Source: DATBGO01 sp050011895 (GTDB taxonomy: Bacteria > Actinomycetota > Actinomycetes > Streptosporangiales > Streptosporangiaceae). From it: 11,939 bases of DNA. The stretch's first letter is position 1. Each line of letters starts with the position of its first letter. Below the pieces are notes generated by a model. That model was not told where the DNA came from. It saw nothing but the letters and a program-made list of their open reading frames with translations, and ran no database searches. The stretch is from positions 1 to 11,939 of the forward strand of contig JBEKIF010000094.1 in assembly GCA_050011895.1 (NCBI GenBank). The letters run 5' to 3'. The translations under genes were made by a program, and so were the position numbers. Positions 6,253-11,939 of the stretch are shown here, piece by piece.

Positions 6253-6318
6253 GCCAGGCCTGGCTTTGTCAATCCCGGTGTGCTACAGCTGGCTGGCTGC
6301 TTGCGATGCTGCCGGGAT
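6253..6318. terminator. Inverted repeats between the convergent sigma and STAND genes
   Basis: GCCAGGCCTGGC (6253-6264) is a perfect 12-bp palindrome followed by TTTGT on the plus strand. ATCCCGG (6272-6278) and CCGGGAT (6312-6318) are an inverted repeat with a 33-base loop. Either could help end the converging transcripts, but neither is a classical terminator. Confidence 0.25.
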
Positions 6319-6341
6319 GATGCATTGGAACGTCGCGATCT

Positions 6342-8894
6342 CTATCCGGTTGGCCCCGCCTTGATCAGGGCCAATTCGCCGGAAAGGTCGGCGGCCTCGG
6401 CCGCCCCGATCCGCTGGAAGATTTCCAGCGCCTGCTGCAGCCTGTCGTCTGCCTCGGCGGTGTGGCCGGCGGCAAGAGCGCACCGGCCCAGGCCAGCCAG
6501 CGCGTGGGCCTCATCCCAGGAGCTGCCGATCTGGCGGGCCAGGCCCAGCGCCTGCCGGTGGCATGACCCGGCCCGGGCCAGGTCACCGCAGACCCTGTGC
6601 AGCGTCCCGGCCTCGTTGACGGCCTCGGCCTCACCGCCCCGCTCGCCGATGTCCCGGTAGATGCCCATCGCCTCATCGAGGTCCCGGGCCGCGCCCGGAT
6701 AGTCCCCGGTCAGCCGCCGCACACGGCCCAGGCAGGTGAGGGCGTTGGCCTGACCGAGCCGGTTGCCGATGTCCCGGTGGATGCCCAGCGCCTCCTCCAG
6801 GTCCCGGGCCGCGCCCTGATAGTCCCCGGTCAGCCGCCGCACGTCCCCCAGGTAGGTCAGGGCAGCGGCGTGGCCGAGCCGGTCGCCGATGTCCCGGTGG
6901 ATGCCCAGCGCCTCCTCCAGGTCCCGGGCCGCGCCCGGATAGTCCCCGGTCATCCGCCGCACGTCCCCCAGGTAGGTCAGGGCGCCGGCCTGACCGAGCC
7001 GGTCGCCGATGTCCCGGTGGATGCCCAGCGCCTCCTCCAGGTCCCGGGCCGCGCCCGGATAGTCCCCGGTCAGCCGCCGCACGTGCCCTAGGCTGTGGAG
7101 GGCGCCGGCCTGGCCGATCCGGTCGCCGATGTCCCGGTGGATGCCCAGCGCCTCCTCCAGATCCCGGGCCGCGCCCGGAGCGTCACCGGCCAGCCGCCGC
7201 ACGTCCGCCAGGTTGGTCAGGGCGCCGGCCTGGCCGGGCCGGTCACCGAGGTGCTGCGCAGCGCGCAGGGCGGTGGCATGGCGAGTGATGGCCTCGGCCC
7301 ACGGGCCGTCGTACCTCAGCAGGGCGGCGATGTCGGCGGTGAGGGCGATAATGCGGAGGTGCTGGCCGGTTCCGGTTGCCTGGTCCAGGCAGGCGAGCAG
7401 GCTGGCGCGTTCGGCCCGGGCCCACGCCAGAGCCTGCACGGGGCCGGCCAGGACAGGAACAGCGGCCGGTATCGTGCGGGCCGCGGGGACGGTGCGGGCC
7501 TGGCGGGCGAGGAGCGCGTCGGCGAGGGCGGCGGTGTGCTGGTAGTAATCCAGCAGCCGGGTGCTGGCCAGCTCCCGGTCACCGTCCGGGTCGAGCCGAT
7601 CGGCGAGGGCGCAGGCGTGGGCGCGGATCAGGTCGTGCAGCCGGTACCGGCCATGGGCCAGCTCGGTGAGCAGGTGGTGGTCGTACAGAGCCTCGAGGCC
7701 GCGGCGGGCGGTGGCCAGGCCGGCGCCGTCCAGGGCAGCGGCGGCGTAGCCGTCGATGTCAGTGCCCGGGTGCAGCCCGAGCCGCCGGAACAGCCGCTGC
7801 TGCTCGGGTGTGAGGTCCTCATACGATAAGTTGAATGCGGCGGTGACCGACAGGTTCTCAGTGGCCATCAGCTCCAGCCGGTCTTGCGCCGCCGACAGCT
7901 CTGCGGCCCGCCCGGCCAGCGACCAGGCGGGATGACGGTGCAGCTGGCGGGCTAGCATCCCGATAGCCAGCGGCAGGTACCCGCACAGCCGGGTGATCTC
8001 CCGGACCGCCGGGTCTGCCGGGCTGAGCCCGGGCCGGCCGGCCAGCCTGACCAGCAAGCCGGCAGCCTCATCGGGCGGCAGGATGTCCAGGCTGATCGTC
8101 CTCGCGTCGTCCAGCGCGGACAGGTGGCGCCTGCTCGTAACCAGCACCAGGCTCCCATAGGCGCCTGGCAGCAGCGGGAGCACCTGCTCGCTGCCGACGG
8201 CGTCGTCGAGGACCAGCAGCAGCTGCCTGCCAGCCAGCCAGCCCCGCCACAGCGCCATCCGCGCATCCACCCCGGGCGGGATCTGCGCGGCCGGCACCCC
8301 CGCCATCAGCAGCAGGCTGGCCAGTGCGTCGCCCGGGTCGACCGGCTGCCGTCCGGGCGTGTGCCCGTGCAGCGGCAGGAAGAACTGGCCGTCGGGGAAG
8401 TTCCCGGCCAGCCGGTGCGCGGCGTGCACCGCGAAGGTCGTCTTGCCGACCCCGGCCATGCCTCCGATCGCGTGGATGCCGACCACCCCGCCACTAGCCG
8501 TCATGCTGGCCAGCGTCCCCATCAACTGGGCCAGCTCAGCCTGCCGGCCGGTGAAGGCGGCGATATCTCGCGGCAGCGTCCGGGTCGCCGCGGCCTGGAA
8601 GGCTCCCGGCGCCTGGCCCTGCCTGGCCGCCAGCACCTTTGTGGCCGGCCCGCGTCCGCGCGCGGCGGCGACGAACAGCGCGTGCACCGGCTCGGTTAGG
8701 CCCAGCGCATCGGCCAGCAGGCCGGCCGTGTCCCGGTGGGCGGTGCGGTGGATTCCCCGTTCCAGGTCGCTGACCGACCGCGGCGACAGGCTCGCCGCCT
8801 CCGCCAGTTCCTCCTGCGTCAGCCCAGCCTCGGCCCGCAGCTGCCGCAGCAACCCGGCGAACCCCAGACCAGGCTGCTCCGCCACCGCCCTCAA
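6342..8894 (-). CDS. XRE-type HTH, NB-ARC (STAND NTPase), TPR-repeat regulator
   Basis: An 850-residue signalling protein. Residues about 11-72 form an XRE/Cro-like helix-turn-helix (LRQLRAEAGLTQEELAEAASLSPRSVSDLERG). Residues about 112-320 form an NB-ARC NTPase with Walker A GGMAGVGKTT (144-153), Walker B LLLVLDD (225-231), the LVTSRR segment (251-256) and the GYLPLAI motif (305-311). A winged-helix-like segment follows (LSYEDLTPEQQRLFRRLGLHPG, then YRLHDLIRAHA). Residues 551-830 are seven 40-residue TPR units, the first five nearly identical. STAND proteins bind ATP as a switch that closes or oligomerises on ligand binding to the repeats; with the HTH this is presumably a ligand-gated transcription regulator, and related designs occur in secondary metabolism and defence. 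The first codon given is TTG 8894 with GAGGGG only 2 bases away; GTG 8885, 9 bases further in, may be the real start. The target genes are not evident. Confidence 0.9.
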   Translation of the reverse strand: MRAVAEQPGLGFAGLLRQLRAEAGLTQEELAEAASLSPRSVSDLERGIHRTAHRDTAGLLADALGLTEPVHALFVAAARGRGPATKVLAARQGQAPGAFQAAATRTLPRDIAAFTGRQAELAQLMGTLASMTASGGVVGIHAIGGMAGVGKTTFAVHAAHRLAGNFPDGQFFLPLHGHTPGRQPVDPGDALASLLLMAGVPAAQIPPGVDARMALWRGWLAGRQLLLVLDDAVGSEQVLPLLPGAYGSLVLVTSRRHLSALDDARTISLDILPPDEAAGLLVRLAGRPGLSPADPAVREITRLCGYLPLAIGMLARQLHRHPAWSLAGRAAELSAAQDRLELMATENLSVTAAFNLSYEDLTPEQQRLFRRLGLHPGTDIDGYAAAALDGAGLATARRGLEALYDHHLLTELAHGRYRLHDLIRAHACALADRLDPDGDRELASTRLLDYYQHTAALADALLARQARTVPAARTIPAAVPVLAGPVQALAWARAERASLLACLDQATGTGQHLRIIALTADIAALLRYDGPWAEAITRHATALRAAQHLGDRPGQAGALTNLADVRRLAGDAPGAARDLEEALGIHRDIGDRIGQAGALHSLGHVRRLTGDYPGAARDLEEALGIHRDIGDRLGQAGALTYLGDVRRMTGDYPGAARDLEEALGIHRDIGDRLGHAAALTYLGDVRRLTGDYQGAARDLEEALGIHRDIGNRLGQANALTCLGRVRRLTGDYPGAARDLDEAMGIYRDIGERGGEAEAVNEAGTLHRVCGDLARAGSCHRQALGLARQIGSSWDEAHALAGLGRCALAAGHTAEADDRLQQALEIFQRIGAAEAADLSGELALIKAGPTG
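6645..7244 (-). repeat. Five tandem 120-bp repeats encoding near-identical TPR units
   Basis: The period is exactly 120 bases, 40 codons. By direct count, the stretches 6781-6900 and 6901-7020 differ at 6 of 120 positions, and 6901-7020 and 7021-7140 at 10 of 120. The unit reads as a TPR with GDYPGAARDLEEALGIHRDI. Two further diverged units follow to about 6405. Such DNA identity points to recent duplication or ongoing gene conversion, so copy number may vary among strains and may be collapsed in short-read assemblies. Confidence 0.95.
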
Positions 8895-9261
8895 CGCCCC
8901 TCAAAACCCCGCCCGCGATCGCCGGCCCGGCACGGCCAGGACCCACTCCCACAGCCTACGCACACCCGATCACCCCAGCCACCCGCCAGCACCGGCCAGC
9001 CCGGGAAACCCGCCGCTCCGCTGGCACCCGGCCCGCCAGAGCCGCCGGCCCCACCTAGCCCGTACCACCCCGTCCGCTCCTGGCGCGGTCCACACTGCCA
9101 CCTCCGGACGGGCCGAATTATGTGGGTGTTCGCGTGGGCCGTCGCGTGTGGTGAACCCCTCGGCCGCTGGCGATGCTGGAGCCGATCACCGCTGAGCTCA
9201 TCAGCTGCGACACCAGCCAGGCAACCGGCCAGAGCCTGACCTAGCCCTCCAGGAGATCGCG
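8895..9261. other. Divergent intergenic region, STAND gene and 87-aa gene
   Basis: No supported gene. The plus strand is strongly C-rich from about 8895 to 9110. On the minus strand a CATAAT hexamer (9117-9122) could be a -10 box for the STAND gene, but no good -35 lies upstream of it. Long open frames crossing here are extensions of frames running over the STAND gene and have no recognisable product. Confidence 0.45.
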
Positions 9262-9525
9262 ATGCACCGCAGGCAGCCAACAGCAGATAACCAACCCCCG
9301 GGCCGCCCGCCCGCACCAGGCACGGCAAGCATGGCGAGCCCCGCCCCTGGCCCGGCCGACATCGTCCGAAGGCGGCAGCTGGAGAAGTCGGTCTCCTGGT
9401 CGGGCCGTGAACGGCTGCGGTGTCTTTGGTACCGGCTCCGCCTGACGGTAGCGGAGATGAACTACGCGACCCGGAGAATGCTCGAGGTGCAGGCACCCTG
9501 GATAGCTGGCGACCGCCCACGCTGA
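9262..9525 (+). CDS. Small basic protein of unknown function
   Basis: An 87-residue product starting at ATG 9262, 6 bases after AGGAG (9251-9255), a good ribosome site. The first 35 residues are Pro/Ala-rich and likely disordered. The second half is Arg-rich and looks helical: GRERLRCLWYRLRLTVAEMNYATRRMLEVQAPW. I have an impression of having seen similar WYRLRLTV-EMNYA-RR endings in small actinomycete hypothetical proteins, but cannot verify it, and no function is known to me. No signal peptide or membrane segment is visible. It is divergent from the STAND gene. ATG 9331 (residue 24) is an alternative start but lacks as good a ribosome site. Confidence 0.6.
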   Translation: MHRRQPTADNQPPGRPPAPGTASMASPAPGPADIVRRRQLEKSVSWSGRERLRCLWYRLRLTVAEMNYATRRMLEVQAPWIAGDRPR

Positions 9526-9862
9526 ACCTGCCAGTGCGGACACTGCGACACTCGCAGCCGGACTGTCCGTCCTGCGCACGCTCTTAACCTGCCAGCAATG
9601 CGAGTATCAGTGCGAGACCATACACCGAGCACGCCCAGCGAACTCTGGACCGCGGTGCGAAAAACCTGCTGCGGCCTACCCGGACAACGCTGGCAGATAG
9701 GGCGGAACGCCCGACTCTGCCGATGCGCGAGCGCGAATCGCGGACCGGTTGCGGGATGATTCTGATTGAGAGGCGCGTTGGACAACCAGAGGACACGACA
9801 TATCGTGTTGTTTGGGCAGGCCTAGGCCTTTGACGGGCTCCGGGCCTTGAGAGGTGAGCGTG
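9526..9862. other. Intergenic region before the small membrane protein
   Basis: No gene supported on either strand. Short frames give scattered Cys-rich stretches around 9528-9620 (for example TCQQCEYQCE) in different frames, without a ribosome site or complete domain. ACCTGCCAG occurs twice, about 60 bases apart. Near the right end are a candidate promoter (9778-9808) and the perfect palindrome AGGCCTAGGCCT (9818-9829). Confidence 0.45.
9778..9808 (+). promoter_or_regulatory. Candidate promoter and operator of the small membrane protein
   Basis: TTGGAC (9778-9783), a 17-base spacer and TATCGT (9801-9806) make a modest sigma-70-type promoter. The inverted repeat ACACGA (9793-9798) / TCGTGT (9803-9808) around CATA overlaps the -10 box and could bind a regulator. 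The implied leader is about 50 bases. Confidence 0.35.
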
Positions 9863-10228
9863 ATGACCGGTTGGTACGCGGAGCGGACGCTGGACAGGTC
9901 GGCCAGGGCCATGATCGCTGTCACATTGCTCGCGCTGCTGCTGGTGGCGGCCGTGCCGGTGGCCTTGCTGGCCGCCGTGGTCATGATGATGCTGGGATAC
10001 GTGGTCGGCGGGCTCGCGCTGTTCGGCGGCTCGGTCCTCGCCGCTGCCGTAGCTGTCGCGCTCGCGGGCGTGAGCGGGATGCGGCATCTGCGCCAGCTGC
10101 TGTCCGGGGGCAGCTTCCGCGTCGTGCGGCTGAACGGCAGCCAGTACACCGACGTCGCAGAGCCAGAGGCTAGCGACTACACCAACTTCGTCCAGCTGGA
10201 CCGCAGCGACTACACCGAGGTTCGCTGA
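9863..10228 (+). CDS. Small two-helix membrane protein with repeated S-x-Y-T tail
   Basis: A 121-residue protein with two adjacent hydrophobic segments at about 18-46 and 48-71, separated by a Gly-Tyr turn, and positively charged flanks (R12, R16, then RHLRQ at 74-78). The remaining 45 residues form a polar, presumably cytoplasmic tail containing three related motifs: SQYTDV (93-98), SDYTNFV (104-110) and SDYTEV (116-120), the last at the extreme C-terminus. ATG 9863 is chosen over the in-frame GTG 9854 because GAGAGG lies 8 bases before it. Function unknown; the tail could be a docking or Ser/Thr/Tyr phosphorylation site, which is inference only. It appears to be a single-gene transcript. 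Confidence 0.75.
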   Translation: MTGWYAERTLDRSARAMIAVTLLALLLVAAVPVALLAAVVMMMLGYVVGGLALFGGSVLAAAVAVALAGVSGMRHLRQLLSGGSFRVVRLNGSQYTDVAEPEASDYTNFVQLDRSDYTEVR

Positions 10229-10260
10229 CCTGGCCCTCCCCCTTATTGCGTGTATTTCGG

Positions 10261-10274
10261 GCCGGATATCCGGC
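10261..10274. repeat. Perfect 14-bp palindrome
   Basis: GCCGGATATCCGGC is its own reverse complement. It lies 33 bases after the membrane-protein stop and may be a protein-binding site; without a loop or T-run it is a poor terminator. Confidence 0.5.
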
Positions 10275-10381
10275 GGCGGATTAGGCTGGTGGTCGCGGCT
10301 GATCGGGAGAGACCAGAGATTTGCAGCGGCTTGTGTAGCCATTCCTGCAGTCATCGGGCCGATCCCTGTTCCAGCTAGATC

Positions 10382-10413
10382 CGTCGCTTGGAGCCGATGA
10401 GCCACAAGCGACG
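10382..10413. repeat. 9-bp inverted repeat with 14-base loop
   Basis: CGTCGCTTG (10382-10390) and CAAGCGACG (10405-10413) are exact reverse complements. As RNA this is a stable hairpin on either strand. No U-tract follows, so it is not an obvious terminator. Confidence 0.5.
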
Positions 10414-10620
10414 TGAGTCAGATGACAGTGTCGCCTGACCTGGGCTTGGGCTGACTCTTCGCCGGCACGGCCCTCTCTGCCGTCACCGCCATCATCTTCA
10501 GCACTACGAACATTCGTCTCACCGCGGTCCGCCCCGCGCCCAGGAGGACGACCCACGCCACCAGACGAGACCTCGATTTAGACCGTCTCGCCTGCGAGGC
10601 CATAGATAAAAAGGCTGAGC

Positions 10621-10655
10621 TTGCTAGTTATACCTACCAAGGCTAGTCTTGGTAG
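10621..10655 (+). promoter_or_regulatory. Leaderless marR promoter with perfect operator palindrome
   Basis: TTGCTA (10621-10626), a 17-base spacer and TAGTCT (10644-10649) place the transcript start at 10656, the A of the marR ATG, and no ribosome site precedes it. CTACCAAG (10634-10641) and CTTGGTAG (10648-10655) are exact reverse complements around 6 bases and cover the -10 box. This is the size and position expected of a MarR operator, so negative autoregulation is likely. Confidence 0.7.
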
Positions 10656-11093
10656 ATGTCTCAGGATCCAGGAGTCGATGACGTTGCTGCGGCTCTGCAG
10701 ATGAGCATCGGCTTGTGCATTCGGCAGCTTCGTCAGATGCAAGCTCACCGCGACCTGAGCTTGCCGGAGGCCTCGGCCCTCAAGCGATTGGATCGAAGCG
10801 GTCCGACCTCAGTGACCGAGTTGGCCAAGGCCGAGCAGATCAGCGTGCAGTCGATGGGAACGACACTGCGGGCGCTCGAGGCACGTGGCCTCGTTGAGCG
10901 ACATTCCCATCCGAGCGACGGGCGCCGTTCCGTTCTTTCGATCACCAAGTCCGGCACACGAATGCTGGGCGACAAGCACACCGCCCGGGCCGAGCAGCTG
11001 GCAAAGGCTCTCTCGACCGGGTTTAGCCCTGCTGAGCTTCGCCAGTTGATGGTGGCCGCGCCCCTGATTGAGCGGCTGGCGCAGAGCCTGTGA
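10656..11093 (+). CDS. MarR-family transcriptional regulator
   Basis: A complete 145-residue winged-helix regulator of normal family length. Residues 34-97 form the DNA-binding domain: LPEASALKRLDRSGPTSVTELAKAEQISVQSMGTTLRALEARGLVER with the wing HPSDGRRSVLSIT (85-97), keeping the D-G-R-R wing tip. Flanking helices at both ends form the dimer interface. MarR proteins usually repress their own operon until a small phenolic or other ligand releases them. The downstream genes, isochorismatase-like, PEBP-like and an MFS transporter, form a plausible target operon. Base composition is slightly lower in GC than the STAND gene. Confidence 0.93.
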   Translation: MSQDPGVDDVAAALQMSIGLCIRQLRQMQAHRDLSLPEASALKRLDRSGPTSVTELAKAEQISVQSMGTTLRALEARGLVERHSHPSDGRRSVLSITKSGTRMLGDKHTARAEQLAKALSTGFSPAELRQLMVAAPLIERLAQSL

Positions 11094-11122
11094 CCGCGAT
11101 GCCTACAGGAAGGAGGAAGACG

Positions 11123-11427
11123 ATGGCACTGACGACTTTGGACCCCAAGCCCGCACTCATCGTGATCGACTTGCAAAAGGGAATCGTCGATGCGCCCACC
11201 GTCCGTCCCACCGGAGAGATTGTCGAGCGTTCTGCCAGCCTGGCCGACGCGTTCCGCCGCCAGGCTTTCCCCGTCGTGCTGGTCAACGTGACCACGTTGC
11301 CTTGGCAATCGACGCTATGACCGACACCGATCCCGATGCCCACGCCAACAGCATCGAACGCATCTTTCCCAAGCTCGGCGAGACCACCACGACCGCCAAG
11401 ATCCTCGACATGCTGGGGACGAAATGA
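11123..11427 (+). pseudogene. Isochorismatase-like cysteine hydrolase with internal deletion
   Basis: ATG 11123 follows an excellent ribosome site (AGGAGG at 11111-11116), 29 bases after marR. The first 57 or so residues (MALTTLDPKPALIVIDLQKG to VVLVNVT) are a normal family N-terminus including the nucleophile-activating Asp of VIDLQ. The frame then runs into TGA at 11318-11320. In another frame, 11293-11424 encodes a normal C-terminus: HVALAIDAMTDTDPDAHANSIERIFPKLGET and the final helix. Family members are about 185-190 residues, so roughly 80 central residues are missing, with the catalytic Lys and the Cys/TGVATS region, and the joint is out of frame. The product cannot be an active hydrolase. 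The old stop overlaps the next gene's ATG (ATGA), the ancestral translational coupling. Confidence 0.88.
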
Positions 11428-11777
11428 CGCTCCTCGGAACGCTCCTCAAGAACCGCAGAGGCAGAGATATCCATTCGGCGTGGAACCGTCCGAACCTGCA
11501 GGGACCAGAACTACTCATCGTGACGAGCGAAGACTTCGGGGAAGGACAGTCGATCCCGCAAGAGCACGCCGGTAAGCGGGTTGACGGAAATAACCTGTCC
11601 CCCGATCTGAGCTGGAGCCCGCCGCCACCCGAGACGGCAGAGCTGGTGCTCGTGGTCGAGGACCTCGACGTCCCCACATCCAAGCCAGCCGTGCACTGCC
11701 TGGTGCGTGCCCTCCTGTCCGCCCTCTCCGTACCGGTGATCGCCAGAGGTCGGCTGACCGGCGATTACGAACGTTGA
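11424..11777 (+). pseudogene. YbhB/YbcL-type PEBP (Raf kinase inhibitor-like) protein with internal in-frame deletion
   Basis: The 117-residue product has a normal start (MTLLGTLLKNRRG, AWNRPNLQGPE, LTSEDF-like segment, IPQEHAGKRVDGNNLSPDLSW) and a normal end (RALLSALSVPVIARGRLTGDYER), joined at about residue 95 right after VHCLV. Relatives are about 175-180 residues, so some 60 residues are gone, including the GxxGYxGPxPPxxxHRY part of the ligand pocket. The DPDAP signature has also become DLDVP. The frame is open, but the fold should be disrupted; I call it a pseudogene. A natural short variant is possible but unlikely. Its ATG overlaps the stop frame of the hydrolase pseudogene by four bases, and ribosome delivery is now probably lost because the upstream frame ends 100 bases earlier. 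Confidence 0.8.
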
Positions 11778-11828
11778 GCCCCACGGCTGAGATCACCGTT
11801 ATCCTCTCAGCGTGCGGAGCCTGATCCG

Positions 11829-11939
11829 GTGGACGACGACAGCCTTGCCCAGGGGCCCAGTTTCGTCCAGCGCACTCTGTCGTCCCTCCGGTGGCGGAAC
11901 TTCCGCCTGTTCTTCATCGGCCAAACCATCTCCCAGACC
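11829..11939 (+). CDS. MFS transporter, N-terminal part, runs off the right edge
   Basis: GTG 11829, about 9 bases after CGGAG, opens a frame to the window end. It encodes a short acidic head and LRWRNFRLFFIGQTISQT, the typical first-helix entry of drug-exporter-like MFS proteins (R-N-x-x-x-F-R-L-F-x-x-G-Q-x-x-S). It follows the PEBP remnant by 51 bases and is probably the export gene of the MarR operon. The gap contains CTGAGA (11787-11792) / TCTCAG (11805-11810), a weak inverted repeat. Only 37 codons are visible, so substrate and integrity cannot be judged. Confidence 0.8.
   Translation, partial: MDDDSLAQGPSFVQRTLSSLRWRNFRLFFIGQTISQT

Larger units (their letters stand above)
10229..10655. 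other. Gene-poor region between the membrane protein and marR
   Basis: No supported gene. It holds two conspicuous inverted repeats, listed separately, and the marR promoter at its right end. A minus-strand frame at 10418-10603 gives 61 residues with a hydrophobic patch but no convincing start signal. A structured non-coding RNA is possible but not shown. Confidence 0.4.

Noticed and set aside
6187..6290. Minus-strand fragment reading VSGPDGVEMRVSL before a stop
   Set aside because: It is about 30 codons with no start and no clear family; too short to call a gene end.
6645..7244. The regular 120-bp repeats as a CRISPR array or satellite
   Set aside because: The repeats are contiguous, in frame and encode TPR units inside one protein; there are no spacers.
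7095..7829. Long plus-strand open frames over the STAND gene with repeated VPVDAQRLLQVPGRA units
   Set aside because: They are antisense to the TPR repeats; the repetition comes from the 120-bp DNA repeat.
9173..9244. A 23-codon frame ending just before the 87-aa gene
   Set aside because: It has no ribosome site, and its length is within chance expectation.

Overview
The window is high-GC DNA with GTG and TTG starts, two candidate leaderless promoters, an ECF sigma factor paired with a DGPF/YCII protein, and a HTH-NB-ARC-TPR regulator. Together these point to a mycelial actinomycete of the Streptomyces/Streptosporangiales/Frankia kind; the genus cannot be fixed from sequence alone. No rRNA, tRNA, CRISPR array, integrase or recognisable insertion sequence was seen.

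Bases 1-2719 are a decayed organosulfur locus. A DszC/SfnC-type flavin monooxygenase enters from the left edge and carries a one-base frameshift near 148. Convergent to it lie an intact ssuD (FMNH2-dependent alkanesulfonate monooxygenase) and, upstream of ssuD, a 60-codon N-terminal stump of the sulfonate ABC permease ssuC. The control region of that operon looks intact: a promoter inside a 29-bp perfect palindrome, a 31-aa leaderless leader peptide of the type found before actinobacterial sulfur genes, and a structured leader. Bases 2720-3188 hold no gene.

Bases 3189-6141 hold qor (NADPH:quinone reductase, minus strand) diverging from a DGPF/YCII protein and an ECF42-type sigma factor with a long C-terminal domain. 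Between them sit two mirror-image promoter-like elements, TGTCGA-N17-(C/T)GTTC, one reading each way. This suggests the sigma factor may control both its own operon and qor.

Bases 6342-8894 hold an 850-aa HTH-NB-ARC-TPR STAND protein on the minus strand whose C-terminus contains five near-identical 40-residue repeats. To its right lie an 87-aa unknown basic protein and a 121-aa two-helix membrane protein with a repeated S-x-Y-T tail, separated by gene-poor stretches.

Bases 10621-11939 begin a MarR-controlled operon: a leaderless marR behind a perfect operator palindrome, an isochorismatase-like hydrolase, a YbhB/PEBP-like protein, and the start of an MFS transporter that runs off the right edge. 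Both middle genes have lost their interiors while keeping both ends. Gene decay recurs across the window: four of the fourteen gene-sized loci (the leader peptide excluded) are broken, usually beside intact regulatory DNA.
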